Positions 9,222-18,465 are shown, numbered from the stretch's first letter. The stretch: 64,000 bases of DNA from Carboxydothermus hydrogenoformans Z-2901 (GCF_000012865.1 NC_007503.1:1400001-1464000), one strand, 5' to 3'. Made by a program: numbers and translations. Notes: a model not told the origin generated them from the sequence alone.

Positions 9222-10874
9222 TTATTTTCTCCTTAAAAATTTTTTTAGGGATTTTAAATCTTTGGCGTTTAAAACATCTTTTTTTGTTAAAAGAGCCTTT
9301 CTGGCTACAGTAACTCCAAATTGCAGGTCATTGGCCAGACGGTTGGTATCATGAGCATCGGTATTGATAGCAATTAAGACACCTTCACGGCGGGCATGGC
9401 TTACATATTCATCATTTAAATCTAATCTTTCCGGAGAGCTATTTATTTCCAAAGCCGTACTGTATTTTGCCGCCTGGGCAATTATTTCTTCAACATCAAC
9501 ATCATATTGTTCACGCCGTCCTAGCAACCTGCCGGTAGGATGACCGATAATATCCACATGTTCATTTTTAATTGCCTCAATTATCCGCGCCGTTTGTTCT
9601 TCTTTGGGGAGTTTAAAACCGGTATGCACCGATGCTACCACCACGTCAAGCTGCGCCAGCAATTTATCCGGTAAATCCAGAGAACCATCTTTTAAAATAT
9701 CAACCTCGATACCTTTTAACACAGTAATTCCTTCTAATTCCCGATTTAACGCTTCTATTTCTGCAATTTGAGCTAATAACCTTTCTTCGTCAAGGCCTTT
9801 GGCCACGGTTAAACTTTTTGAATGATCGTTTACAGAGATATATTCATAGCCAAGCTTTTGTGCCGCTAAAGCTAAATCTTTAATAGAATTTATTCCATCA
9901 CTGTGCTGCGAATGAACATGTAAATCCCCCTTAATATCGGAAGCAGTAATTAAATCATCCGTATCCGCTTCTTTTAAAAATTCCAGCAATCCCTCAGCAG
10001 TCCGCAATTCCGGTTCAACATAAGGTAAGCCTATGGATTGAAAAATCATTTCTTCATCACTATAACTTTTATCCAAAACCCCAATAGCTTTTACAAAATT
10101 TTCAGGACCAGTGGTCAAGAATAACTTATTCCCCCAGCTATTAAAAGTGGCAAAATCAATTTTAACCTTATATCCTTCCGGGGCTAAAAAGAGCAGTCCA
10201 TCGTTTTGGTCAAGGAGCTTAAAACCAAAATTCCCCATAAGTTCTGTAAATTTTTCCTTCGATCCATTAAAAATTATCAAAAAATGATAATAGGGAATTA
10301 TTTCTTCTTTTAATCTTAAACTACCTGTACTACTTACTTTTTCTACACCGGGTAAGCTTTTAATAAACTCTAAAATTTCCGTTTGATTACGGCTATACAA
10401 GCTAATGGTGATTTTTTCCTGCCATTCCCGCGCTGAAGCTATCCCCACTAAAATTTGTTGCTCGGTTTTACTGCCTATTCCCGGAATTTCCTTTAGTTTA
10501 TGAGCTTTTGCTAAACTTTCTACCTCATCGAGGGTATTAGGTCGGTAAGTTTCATATATTTGCTTAGCTGTTTTTACCCCAATCCCCGGTATTTTCAATA
10601 AATCAAAAATAATTAGCGGAATTTCCTCTCTTAGTTTTTCATACTCACCAATACGTCCCGTTCGGTAAAATTCCAAGATTTTTTCTCTTAAATTTTTTCC
10701 AATCCCCGGCAATTCTTCAAGGCGGTCTTCGCTGATAAAGCGTTCAAGGTCCTTAATATTCCGCAATATTCTGGCAGCCTGGCGATACGCATTAATTTTA
10801 AAAAAATTTTCCTCCTTATATTCAAGCATCAAGGCCATTTCATCAAAAATACGACTTAGTTGTAAACTTATCAT
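9222..10874 (-). CDS. polX: PolX-family protein with PHP exonuclease domain
   Basis: Bacterial PolX joins a polymerase-beta-like domain to a PHP-type 3'-5' exonuclease/AP endonuclease for gap repair. Three helix-hairpin-helix motifs are visible: LPGIGKNLREKI (about 55), IPGIGVKTAKQI (95) and IPGIGSKTEQQI (130). The PHP domain is intact: GDLHVHSQHSDG (His319, His321, Asp326), NDHS (350), SVHTG, GHPTGR and NTDAHD (506-508). The polymerase motif near 183 reads GSLRLKEEIIPYYHFLI; the catalytic DxD expected there is missing. At 550 residues it is only slightly short. The start overlaps zapA by 4 nt. It may act only as a nuclease. Confidence 0.88.
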   Translation of the reverse strand: MISLQLSRIFDEMALMLEYKEENFFKINAYRQAARILRNIKDLERFISEDRLEELPGIGKNLREKILEFYRTGRIGEYEKLREEIPLIIFDLLKIPGIGVKTAKQIYETYRPNTLDEVESLAKAHKLKEIPGIGSKTEQQILVGIASAREWQEKITISLYSRNQTEILEFIKSLPGVEKVSSTGSLRLKEEIIPYYHFLIIFNGSKEKFTELMGNFGFKLLDQNDGLLFLAPEGYKVKIDFATFNSWGNKLFLTTGPENFVKAIGVLDKSYSDEEMIFQSIGLPYVEPELRTAEGLLEFLKEADTDDLITASDIKGDLHVHSQHSDGINSIKDLALAAQKLGYEYISVNDHSKSLTVAKGLDEERLLAQIAEIEALNRELEGITVLKGIEVDILKDGSLDLPDKLLAQLDVVVASVHTGFKLPKEEQTARIIEAIKNEHVDIIGHPTGRLLGRREQYDVDVEEIIAQAAKYSTALEINSSPERLDLNDEYVSHARREGVLIAINTDAHDTNRLANDLQFGVTVARKALLTKKDVLNAKDLKSLKKFLRRK

Positions 10875-11125
10875 TCTTTGTCCCTACTTTCTTCGTTTAA
10901 AGCAGAAGCCAACTGGTCATATTTTTGTTTTAAATCCTTCAGTTCTTTTTCTAAGGTTAAACCAAGCAAGACATAGTTCCAGTGCCAGGGAAGCTTCGGG
11001 TACTTTTCCTTTAGCTCTCTAATTCTTTCATCCAAATTCCGAGCAAGCTCCACCACTTCTTCTTCCGGTAACTCACTTTTTAAATAGTATTTTTCCCCGT
11101 CAATCTCCACTTCAATTCGTTTCAA
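10871..11125 (-). CDS. zapA: Cell division protein ZapA-like
   Basis: ZapA is a small cytoplasmic protein that bundles FtsZ filaments at the division site. The 84 residues comprise a strand-rich N-terminus (RIEVEIDGEKYYLKSELPEE), the ARNLDERIRELKEKYP helix and a C-terminal coiled coil, as in the family. The start is a TTG at 11125 with GAGGTG upstream. Its last codons overlap the polX start by 4 nt, so the two are coupled. The zapA-polX-mutS2 neighbourhood is common in Firmicutes and supports the call. Confidence 0.8.
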   Translation of the reverse strand: MKRIEVEIDGEKYYLKSELPEEEVVELARNLDERIRELKEKYPKLPWHWNYVLLGLTLEKELKDLKQKYDQLASALNEESRDKE

Positions 11126-11157
11126 TTTACCACCTCGTTTTCTAAAGAAAGTTTTTT

Positions 11158-11189
11158 AAAAATACCCCCGAAAAGCCGGGGGTATTTTT
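11158..11189 (-). terminator. Intrinsic terminator after pheT
   Basis: On the minus strand a stem AAAAATACCCCCG / CGGGGGTATTTTT encloses a short GCTTTT loop and ends in TTTTTAAAAAA. It begins at the pheT stop and separates the pheST unit from zapA. Confidence 0.9.
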
Positions 11190-13584
11190 AAAAGGTCCTC
11201 AATTTTGCACCAGTTTTAGCCTCTAAAGCTTTCAGGACTTGGGCCATGAAATTATTAATTTCTTCCTCGCTTAAAGTCTTTTCAGTTGAGCTAAAGGTTA
11301 GTGAAATAGCAATACTCTTTTTGTTTGGACCAAGCTTTTCGCCTTCGTAAACATCAAAAATCTCAATATTTTTCAATGTATTAATTGCTAAACCTTTTAT
11401 GACCTCAATGAAAGTGGCAGCAGGAATTTCCCGTTCCACCAAAAGTGCAATATCCCTTTTGACCTCGGGATAGGGGGATAAAGGAGTATATTTTTTCTCC
11501 GCCGGAATCAAAGTTTTTAAAAGGTCATAATTTAATTCAAACACAAGGGGAGTATTTTTAAATTCATACTTTTTTTGGACAAGAGGATGCAGTTCACCAA
11601 GATAGCCAATTTCCGTATTTTCTAAATAAACCCGGGCTGCCTTTCCTGGATGAAGAAAGGGCAGGTCTTTGGCCGCAGAAAAACTAAAGTTATTAATCCC
11701 CAGGGAAGTAAACAGGCTTTCTAAAATACCTTTAACATAATAAAAATCGTATTTTCTGGGCTTATTATACCAATCGCCATATCTATAACCAAGGGCAATA
11801 CCGCCAATTAGTTTGGTTTCTTTGGGTAAGTCTTCGCCATTTTTTTCAAATACATTTCCCATTTCAAAAAGTAACAAATTTTCCTGTTGACGATTTTCAT
11901 TTCTTTTAGCAATATCCAAGAGTCCGGGTAACAAAGTAGTACGCATGACCGACTGTTCAATGCTTAATGGATTTAAAAGTACTACACTTTTTGTAAGCAC
12001 CTCGTCCACAGAAAGTCCTAATTTATTATAAGAGTCCGGATTAATAAAACTATAAGTAATGATTTCCTGCATTCCCAAAGCGGTTAAGAGATTTTTTACT
12101 TTATACTCAAAATTATACTCCGGAGAAAAGCCAGTGGTGGTTATACCAATGGGCATGGTATCCGGAAAATTATTATATCCCAGATAACGGGCAATTTCTT
12201 CATAAATATCAGCTTCCAAAGAAACATCCGGACGGTAACTCGGAACTTCGACAAAAATTTTCTTTTCACCTATAGTAACTCTAAATCCCAAAGACTCCAA
12301 AATTTCAACAACCCGTTTGGCATCCAAAGAAATACCTAAAAACTCTTCGGCTCTGGAAAGGCTAACAGCAATTACCTTTGGTGTAAATTTTTTGGGATAC
12401 ACATCCCCATATCGACCCTGTATAGTTCCCCCAGCTAATTCGCAAATCATTAGTGCCGCTTTAATTAATGCCCTTTTAATCCCTTCGATATCCACATTTT
12501 TTTCAAACCTCTGCGACGCATCGGTGCGAAGCCCGAGTTTTCGGGCAGTTTTCCGGACCGACACCGGATTAAACCAGGCTGCTTCAATAAAAACAGTTTT
12601 TGTATCATCATCCACTTCGGTATTTTGCCCGCCCATAATTCCGGCTACCGCAATGGGTTTTTCCCGGTCAGCAATTACCAACATTTCGGAAGTTAATTCC
12701 CTTTCTACACCATCTAATGTAGTAATTTTTTCTCCCGCTCTGGCGTTTCTAACAATTATTTCCGGCGAAGCAAGCTTATCTAAGTCAAAAGCATGTAAAG
12801 GCTGACCGTATTCCAGCAAAATATAATTGGTTACGTCAACGATATTATTAATTGGGCGAATCCCGGCCTTTCGCAGTCTCTGTTCGAGCCATAATGGCGA
12901 AGGACCTACCTTTACATTTTTAATCACAATACCCATGTACCGCCCACAAAGTTCAGGATTTTGAATCTCAATGGAAACCGGACAGCTACCATTATCAAGA
13001 GGCAATTCCGGCTCAGCCAGTTTTAACCTGTGGCCGGTCAAAGCTGCTACCTCCCGGGCTACACCCAAAACCGATAAGCAATCTCCGCGATTCGGGGTTA
13101 AATCCAGTTCTAAAAGGTAATCGTCAAGCTCCAGAACTTTTTCTATTTTTTCACCCACCGGTGCTTCCGGGGGTAAAAGCATTAAACCAGGCTCCGCACC
13201 TTTTCTTTCCAAAAGTCCCAGTTCCTCCGCCGAAAGTAACATTCCCTGGGAAACAACTCCCCTAATTCGCCGTTCCTCAATTGTTATACCGTTAGGCAGT
13301 TTAGCCCCGGGAAGAGCAAAAGGATATTTAAAACCGGCAAAAACATTTTTGGCACCGGTAACAACTTCAAAAATTTCTTTTCCGGTAGAAACCTTTGTTT
13401 TAAAAAGCTCCGTTCCAGGAAGATTTTCTACTTCAAGCACTTCACCAACAACAACTTTTTCATAATTTCCTATATAGGTAACTTTTTCTACCGCAATTCC
13501 CACCGAAGTGAGCTTTTCTCCCAGTTCCTGGGCGGTATACGGTATCTCACAAAACTCCTGCAACCAGTTATAGGAAATATTCAC
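11188..13584 (-). CDS. pheT: Phenylalanyl-tRNA synthetase beta subunit
   Basis: The beta subunit of the heterotetrameric enzyme charges tRNA-Phe and edits mischarged tyrosine. The 798 residues show the tRNA-binding EMAP-like domain (about 40-150, VVVGEVLEVENLPGTELFK), the B3/4 editing domain (about 210-380, with YGQPLHAFDLDKL), the B5 domain with RPDVSLEADIYEEIARYLGY (about 460) and the C-terminal anticodon-binding domain (SPYPEVKRDIALLV). The start is a GTG with GGGGGG 7 nt upstream. It follows pheS by 13 bp and is terminated by a strong hairpin, so pheST form one T-box-controlled unit. Confidence 0.97.
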   Translation of the reverse strand: MNISYNWLQEFCEIPYTAQELGEKLTSVGIAVEKVTYIGNYEKVVVGEVLEVENLPGTELFKTKVSTGKEIFEVVTGAKNVFAGFKYPFALPGAKLPNGITIEERRIRGVVSQGMLLSAEELGLLERKGAEPGLMLLPPEAPVGEKIEKVLELDDYLLELDLTPNRGDCLSVLGVAREVAALTGHRLKLAEPELPLDNGSCPVSIEIQNPELCGRYMGIVIKNVKVGPSPLWLEQRLRKAGIRPINNIVDVTNYILLEYGQPLHAFDLDKLASPEIIVRNARAGEKITTLDGVERELTSEMLVIADREKPIAVAGIMGGQNTEVDDDTKTVFIEAAWFNPVSVRKTARKLGLRTDASQRFEKNVDIEGIKRALIKAALMICELAGGTIQGRYGDVYPKKFTPKVIAVSLSRAEEFLGISLDAKRVVEILESLGFRVTIGEKKIFVEVPSYRPDVSLEADIYEEIARYLGYNNFPDTMPIGITTTGFSPEYNFEYKVKNLLTALGMQEIITYSFINPDSYNKLGLSVDEVLTKSVVLLNPLSIEQSVMRTTLLPGLLDIAKRNENRQQENLLLFEMGNVFEKNGEDLPKETKLIGGIALGYRYGDWYNKPRKYDFYYVKGILESLFTSLGINNFSFSAAKDLPFLHPGKAARVYLENTEIGYLGELHPLVQKKYEFKNTPLVFELNYDLLKTLIPAEKKYTPLSPYPEVKRDIALLVEREIPAATFIEVIKGLAINTLKNIEIFDVYEGEKLGPNKKSIAISLTFSSTEKTLSEEEINNFMAQVLKALEAKTGAKLRTF

Positions 13585-13597
13585 TGAGAAGCCCCCC

Positions 13598-14614
13598 TTA
13601 AAACATCTGCAAAAACCTTATGTCATTATCGTAAAAAAGGCGTAAGTCATCAATGCCGTACAAAAGCATGGCAATCCGTTCTAACCCCATTCCAAAAGCA
13701 AATCCTGTAACCACACTGCTATCATATCCGGCCATTTCTAAAACCCGGGGATGCACCATACCGGAACCTAAGATCTCCAGCCACCCCGAACCTTTGCAAA
13801 CTTTACAGCCAATACCGCCGCAAATAACGCAAGAAATATCCACCTCAGCGCTGGGTTCGGTAAACGGAAAGTAACTGGGTCTTAACCGCATTTTAGTTTT
13901 GGGTCCAAACAATTCTTTAATAAAGGTTAATAAAACTCCCTTTAAATCGGAAAAACGAATATTTTTATCAACCGCAAGTCCCTCACACTGGGCAAACATC
14001 GGTGAATGGGTAGCATCATCATCCCGGCGATAAACTTTACCCGGCGAAATTATTCTTATAGGCAGGTTAGGCGCATACTTTTCCATTACCCGTACCTGTA
14101 CCGGGGAAGTATGAGTCCGTAACAACACTTCCTCGGTAATATAAAAGGAGTCCTGCATATCCCGGGCAGGGTGGTCTTTAGGTAAGTTAAGGGCTTCAAA
14201 ATTGTAGTAATCTTTTTCAATTTCCGGGCCCGTAGCCACAGAAAACCCCATTGAAGTAAAGATTTCTACTATCCGATGCTGTACTTGAGTCAGAGGATGG
14301 AGCTTGCCGAGTTTCAGAGAATAACCGGGTAGTGTCACATCAATTGCCTCTTTACTCAGTTTCTCTTCCAGGGCCTTCTGCAAAAGCTCCTGCTCTCGTT
14401 TCTCCAAATCTTCCTCTATTAACTTTTTTACGGTATTAATCTTGTGCCCCGCTTCGGGCCTTAGTTCCGGAGGTAAATTTTTTAAATTTTTAAGAGCAAG
14501 GGTCACTTCTCCTTTTTTCCCCAAAAACTTGACCTTTACCGTCTGCAGTTCATTTAAATCGGAAACTCTAATTACTTCTCCTAAGTATTTCTGCCACAGT
14601 TCTTCATTATGCAA
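13598..14614 (-). CDS. pheS: Phenylalanyl-tRNA synthetase alpha subunit
   Basis: This catalytic subunit forms phenylalanyl-tRNA. Motif 2 is visible as [21 protein letters not shown], with the preceding [12 protein letters not shown]. Motif 3 is [16 protein letters not shown] near the C-terminus, and a Cys-rich insert [17 protein letters not shown] lies between them. The N-terminal coiled coil is intact. Two TTG starts are possible. The one at 14620 is only 1 nt from the GGAGGG site. The one at 14614 is 7 nt away and preferred, giving 338 residues. Its leader is a T-box that reads uncharged tRNA-Phe. Confidence 0.96.
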
Positions 14615-14641
14615 ATTCAATCCCTCCTATATAAAATTAAA

Positions 14642-14900
14642 AGCTTTCGCCCGTTTTAGGGACGAAAGCTAAAGTTCCGCGGTACCACCCTACTTAGCCA
14701 TAAAGCTCACTCTGCAGAAAGGGTTATCCCTTTCTTACTTGCTAACGGAAGAATCCGTTGCCGCCTACTTACCTTTCAGCGGAAAGCTCACGGGCGAACT
14801 TCAGTCGGCCTGCCATAAAAGGGCTTTCAGTCCGCGGCCCTTTCTCCCTGGATGGTCAGCATCCAACTTACTCCTCCCGGTCATTGCCTTTTATAGCTAA
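14642..14900 (-). promoter_or_regulatory. T-box leader of pheST (tRNA-Phe sensing)
   Basis: The minus strand carries the canonical T-box sequence AGGGTGGTACCGCGGAA (14675-14691) followed by a terminator: stem AGCTTTCGTCCC / GGGCGAAAGCT (14642-14670) and a T-rich tail. The 5' end has the stem I signature TGACCGGGAGGAGTAAG (about 14867-14883). In GACTGAAGTTCGCCCG the likely specifier TTC (14796-14798) is a Phe codon, as expected for pheS. Uncharged tRNA-Phe would stabilise the antiterminator and turn on pheST. Confidence 0.93.
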
Positions 14901-14985
14901 TTAACTTTTTATAAATTAAGTAAGCTGTCAAGGAACCGGTAGCCTCAAATACGCTCCACCAAAACTTTGCTAAATACTCCCCCAT
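14881..14985 (-). CDS. Small YqzL-like protein (34 aa)
   Basis: A short frame too small for routine calling encodes 34 residues starting MGEYLAKFWWSVFEATGS. The pattern F-W-x-x-F-x-x-T-G-S followed by AYLIYKKL is characteristic of the YqzL family of Firmicutes, whose function is unknown. AAGGGGTGGG precedes the ATG. The stop codon overlaps the start of the T-box stem I, so this gene abuts the pheS leader. In Bacillus yqzL lies near era and recO; here it lies between the rRNA methyltransferase and pheS. Confidence 0.6.
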   Translation of the reverse strand: MGEYLAKFWWSVFEATGSLTAYLIYKKLISYKRQ

Positions 14986-15037
14986 GCCACCCACCCCTTG
15001 AAAATTCTACGTTAATTATAGCACAATTCAAAAAATA

Positions 15038-15814
15038 CTACAAGTTATACCTGTTTTTTGCCCATTCATATATAATAATTCCGCCAGCAAGTGCAGCATT
15101 TAAAGATTCTATTTTTCCCGGCATGGGGATAGATATTTTTTGATGCGGAAGACTCTTTAACGTTGTGCTGATGCCTTGACCTTCGTTGCCAACAGCAACA
15201 AAAAATTTTGCCGGAAAGTCAATAGCAGTTAGAGGTATCCCTCCTTCGCTTTCCGCTAAAAATAACGGTATATTATTTTTTAAGATTATATCTTTTAGTT
15301 CGTCCGCTTCCATCCTCAATACGGGAAACTTAAAAGCGGTCCCCGCGGAAGCCCTTATAACTTTTGGATTATAAATATCAACTGCGGGAGGTAACAAAAT
15401 TACCCCGGAAACACCAAACCCAAAAGCAGCTCTTAGTAACGTGCCTACATTTCCGGGGTCCTGAAGACCGTCAAGAACCAAAAAAGCACCATCTTTACCG
15501 GCGGGCCAGGATAAAGACTTCATACAAGCTACCGCCAGAATCCCCGGTGGCGTAACTAATTCGGAAATTTTGTTAAACAACTGGTCCGTTAAAACCACAA
15601 TCTTCACACCGTCATCATCAATTTTTTTGGCCTGCCAGTAGCTTTCACTTACAACTAAATATTTTAGAGGCCAATTATCAGTAATTAATTCAAAAACAAG
15701 CTTTTCACCTTCCACAATAAACATTCCATTTTTGCGCCGAAAGGCACTATCTTGATATAATTTTTTCAACTCTTTATAAAATGAGTTTTCCGGGCTGGAT
15801 ATTTTCTTAATCAC
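15038..15814 (-). CDS. TrmH/SpoU-family RNA 2'-O-methyltransferase
   Basis: The enzyme transfers a methyl group from SAM to a ribose in rRNA or tRNA. The N-terminal RNA-binding part contains FIVEGEKLVFELI. The SPOUT knot is shown by LVLDGLQDPGNVGTLLRAA, VGNEGQGIS and the final SLNAALAGGIIIYEW. The frame extends upstream, but the best start is GTG 15814 (or TTG 15817) with GGAG upstream, overlapping ktrA by about 8 nt. Presence near rplT and pheS is typical for Firmicutes. The target base cannot be read from the sequence; RlmB-like or TsnR-like activity is likely. Confidence 0.88.
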   Translation of the reverse strand: MIKKISSPENSFYKELKKLYQDSAFRRKNGMFIVEGEKLVFELITDNWPLKYLVVSESYWQAKKIDDDGVKIVVLTDQLFNKISELVTPPGILAVACMKSLSWPAGKDGAFLVLDGLQDPGNVGTLLRAAFGFGVSGVILLPPAVDIYNPKVIRASAGTAFKFPVLRMEADELKDIILKNNIPLFLAESEGGIPLTAIDFPAKFFVAVGNEGQGISTTLKSLPHQKISIPMPGKIESLNAALAGGIIIYEWAKNRYNL

Positions 15815-16469
15815 CAATATCCCGCTCCAACTTTTTAAAGTTTTCGTTCCGCCCAATTAACACTAAAATATCTCCCACTTGCAGCACCTCATCGGACGAC
15901 GGAGAAATTACCAACTGCTCCCCGCGTTTTATCGCCAAAATGGTAAAACCATATTTAGCCCGAACATCAATTTCCTTGATTGTTTTCCCAGCATAACGCG
16001 GTGGAATGTTTATTTCCAAAATAGAATATTCATCGGACAGGTCAATAAATTCCAATATGTTGTTTGCCACCATTTTATTTGCTACTTTTACTCCCATTTC
16101 TTTTTCCGGATAAACCACCACATCAGCCCCAACTTTAGCCAATATCTTACCGTGCAAGTCGTTCTGAGCTTTTGCCCAAACCTTCTTTATTCCCAATTCC
16201 TTCAAAATCAGAGTAATTAAGATACTGTTGTGCATTTCCTGTCCGATTGCTACAACCACTTCATCACAATTTTTTATACCAACGGCTTTCAGAGTTTGCT
16301 CATCCGTTGCATCGGCACATACTGCGTGGGTGACAAAATCTTTTACTTCCTCCACCCGCTCTTCACTACTATCAATAGCCAAAACCTCATACCCCAAATC
16401 ACTTAGAGTCTTGGCCACACTGGAACCAAAACGGCCAAGACCGATAACTCCAAACTGTTTGGACTCCAT
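15807..16469 (-). CDS. ktrA: Potassium uptake regulatory subunit KtrA/TrkA
   Basis: This cytoplasmic RCK protein gates the KtrB membrane pore in response to nucleotides. The Rossmann motif GVIGLGRFGSSVA starts near residue 5, with the acidic strand LAIDSSEERVE. The C-terminal RCK_C domain follows from about residue 135 (KTIKEIDVRAKYGFTILAIK). The ATG at 16478 abuts the GGAG site, so the ATG at 16469 (8 nt spacing) is preferred, giving 220 residues. It is 12 nt downstream of ktrB and overlaps the methyltransferase start. Confidence 0.92.
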   Translation of the reverse strand: MESKQFGVIGLGRFGSSVAKTLSDLGYEVLAIDSSEERVEEVKDFVTHAVCADATDEQTLKAVGIKNCDEVVVAIGQEMHNSILITLILKELGIKKVWAKAQNDLHGKILAKVGADVVVYPEKEMGVKVANKMVANNILEFIDLSDEYSILEINIPPRYAGKTIKEIDVRAKYGFTILAIKRGEQLVISPSSDEVLQVGDILVLIGRNENFKKLERDIGD

Positions 16470-16481
16470 AAATTTCATCTC

Positions 16482-17846
16482 CTATCCAACCATTACCTTT
16501 TCTTCCGGCAAAGTAAACAAAGCTTTTTTCCGCCGCTGCGCAAGGGCATAAGTAATGGTAAGCGGACCAACCCTGCCAAAAAACATCATTAATATTATTA
16601 AAATCCTGCCAAGTTCCGATAACTTCGGCGTTAAACCCATCGATAGCCCTACCGTGCCAAAAGCGGAAACAGTTTCAAACATATTCATCAAAATATTGTG
16701 TCCTTCAGTAAAGGTGAGAATAAAAGTAACAATATTTATTAATGACAGGGAAATCATGACAATGGCAATTGCTTTAAAAATTTGTTCCCTGGGCAAACGC
16801 CGGTTATAAACCAGGATCTCATCCCGACCAAGAATAATATTGATCACCGCTAATGTTAATACCGCAAAAGTAGTGGTTTTAACACCACCTCCTGTCGACC
16901 CCGGTGAAGCCCCGATAAACATCAGGATAATAATAAAATACTGGGTTGCCGGATGAAGAGCCGCAATATCTACAGTATTAAATCCAGCCGTTCGAGGCGT
17001 AACCGCTTGGAAAAAAGCCGCCAAAATTTTCTCACCAAAAGGTAAAGCTCCCAGGGTTTTATCGTTGTTGTATTCCATGACAAAGATAACCAAAGTACCG
17101 ACCAAAAGTAAAAGTCCGGTAGTCATTAACGTTATTTTGGAATGCAGGGATAACCGTCCTTTTTTTCTCAAATTAAAAAGCTCGGAAATAACGTAAAAAC
17201 CAATTCCTCCGGCAATAATCAAAATAGCAATTGAAAGGTTAACTATAACATCCCCAACATAAGGGGTTAAGCTTTTAAAATTTCCGATTAAATCAAAACC
17301 AGCGTTATTAAAGGCGGACACCGCATGAAAAACTCCAAACCACATTCCCTTAATAAAGCCGTAATCTAAAGAAAATCTTAACCCCAAAATAACTGCAAAA
17401 ACTCCCTCAAAACTAAAGGTAAATAAAATAACCTGTTTGGTTAATTTAATAATTCCCTCTAAACTGGCCTGATTTAATGCTTCCTGAATAACTATCCGCT
17501 CACGTAAGTTAATCCGGCGGCCCAAAAGAATAGCAAACAGCGTTGCAATAGTCATAAAACCCAGGCCGCCCACCTGGATTAACAGCAGGATAACAATTTG
17601 CCCAAAAAGCGACCAGTACGTTCCCGTATCAACTACCACAAGACCTGTAACGCAGACCGCCGAAGTGGCGGTAAATAAGGCATCTAAGAAGGGAGTAACC
17701 GTACCATCTTTGGTTGAAATCGGCAGCATTAATAAAACTGTACCTAAAAGAATAACTCCTGCAAATCCCAATACCAGGATTTGCGAAGGAGTTAATCGTC
17801 TAAAAAAGTTTATTTCTTTTTTCGTATTGATTGCCAACACTTTCAC
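16482..17846 (-). CDS. ktrB: Potassium uptake membrane subunit KtrB/TrkH
   Basis: This integral membrane protein conducts K+ with Na+ or H+ coupling. It shows four repeated pore segments with the degenerate selectivity signature: TSAVCVTGLVVVDTG (about residue 65), AFNNAGFDLIG (about 185), TPRTAGFNTVDI (about 290) and SAFGTVGLSMGLTP (about 390). About 454 residues is normal. The GTG at 17846 is preceded by GAAGGG; a TTG lies one codon earlier. It follows rplT by 14 bp, so K+ uptake may be transcribed with the ribosomal protein genes. Confidence 0.92.
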   Translation of the reverse strand: MKVLAINTKKEINFFRRLTPSQILVLGFAGVILLGTVLLMLPISTKDGTVTPFLDALFTATSAVCVTGLVVVDTGTYWSLFGQIVILLLIQVGGLGFMTIATLFAILLGRRINLRERIVIQEALNQASLEGIIKLTKQVILFTFSFEGVFAVILGLRFSLDYGFIKGMWFGVFHAVSAFNNAGFDLIGNFKSLTPYVGDVIVNLSIAILIIAGGIGFYVISELFNLRKKGRLSLHSKITLMTTGLLLLVGTLVIFVMEYNNDKTLGALPFGEKILAAFFQAVTPRTAGFNTVDIAALHPATQYFIIILMFIGASPGSTGGGVKTTTFAVLTLAVINIILGRDEILVYNRRLPREQIFKAIAIVMISLSLINIVTFILTFTEGHNILMNMFETVSAFGTVGLSMGLTPKLSELGRILIILMMFFGRVGPLTITYALAQRRKKALFTLPEEKVMVG

Positions 17847-17860
17847 CAAAACCCTTCATT

Positions 17861-18214
17861 TTATAAATTTTTCTTGGCAATTTCCACAAGCTCGGCAAAT
17901 GCATTTTTATCGTTAACCGCTAAATCCGCAAGCATTTTCCGGTTAATTTCTACCCCGGCTTTCTTTAAGCCATTCATCATCCTGCTGTAAGTAAGTCCAT
18001 GCATTCTTGCGGCAGCATTGATTCGGGTAATCCAAAGCTTTCTAAACTCTCTTTTTCTAGCCCTTCTATCCCGATAGGCATACATTAAGGACTTCATTAC
18101 TTGCTGTTTGGCTACTCTAAAAAGTTTACTTTTGGCCCCAAAATAACCTTTTGCTAACTTTAATATTTTTTTATGGCGTTTTCTTGAAACTACACTACTT
18201 TTTGCTCTTGGCAT
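17861..18214 (-). CDS. rplT: Ribosomal protein L20
   Basis: L20 is needed for early 50S assembly and in many bacteria represses its own operon by binding the infC leader. The 117 residues match the family throughout, for example [39 protein letters not shown] and [18 protein letters not shown]. It is the last gene of infC-rpmI-rplT. Confidence 0.98.
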   Translation of the reverse strand: MPRAKSSVVSRKRHKKILKLAKGYFGAKSKLFRVAKQQVMKSLMYAYRDRRARKREFRKLWITRINAAARMHGLTYSRMMNGLKKAGVEINRKMLADLAVNDKNAFAELVEIAKKNL

Positions 18215-18255
18215 AATAAAACCTCCTTATGCTTCTTTAATAAAGAAAGTATCCT

Positions 18256-18450
18256 TTAATACGGTAAAATCTTTTTGATAATCTTCATATCCCCTTTGCT
18301 GACTATAGCAGACTTTCTAAGTCTTCTCTTTCTTTTAGACGTTTTGTGACCTAATAGGTGGCTGTGAAAAGCATGAAAATGCTTAACTTTGCCAGAACCG
18401 GTTTTCTTAAACCGCTTGGCTGCAGCTTTTTTGGTTTTAATTTTAGGCAT
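18256..18450 (-). CDS. rpmI: Ribosomal protein L35
   Basis: The 64-residue basic protein of the 50S subunit starts [20 protein letters not shown] and contains [19 protein letters not shown], diagnostic of L35. It lies between infC and rplT in the conserved order, with 15 bp to infC. Confidence 0.98.
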   Translation of the reverse strand: MPKIKTKKAAAKRFKKTGSGKVKHFHAFHSHLLGHKTSKRKRRLRKSAIVSKGDMKIIKKILPY

Positions 18451-18465
18451 AATGTTTCCTCCTCC

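Noticed and set aside
12317-12805. A 162-codon plus-strand frame
   Set aside because: It is antisense to pheT; composition is that of a reverse frame.
14926-14931. Perfect TTGACA as -35 box for the pheS T-box
   Set aside because: No acceptable -10 hexamer lies 16-19 bp downstream, and the sequence is inside the yqzL-like coding frame. The real promoter is left open.
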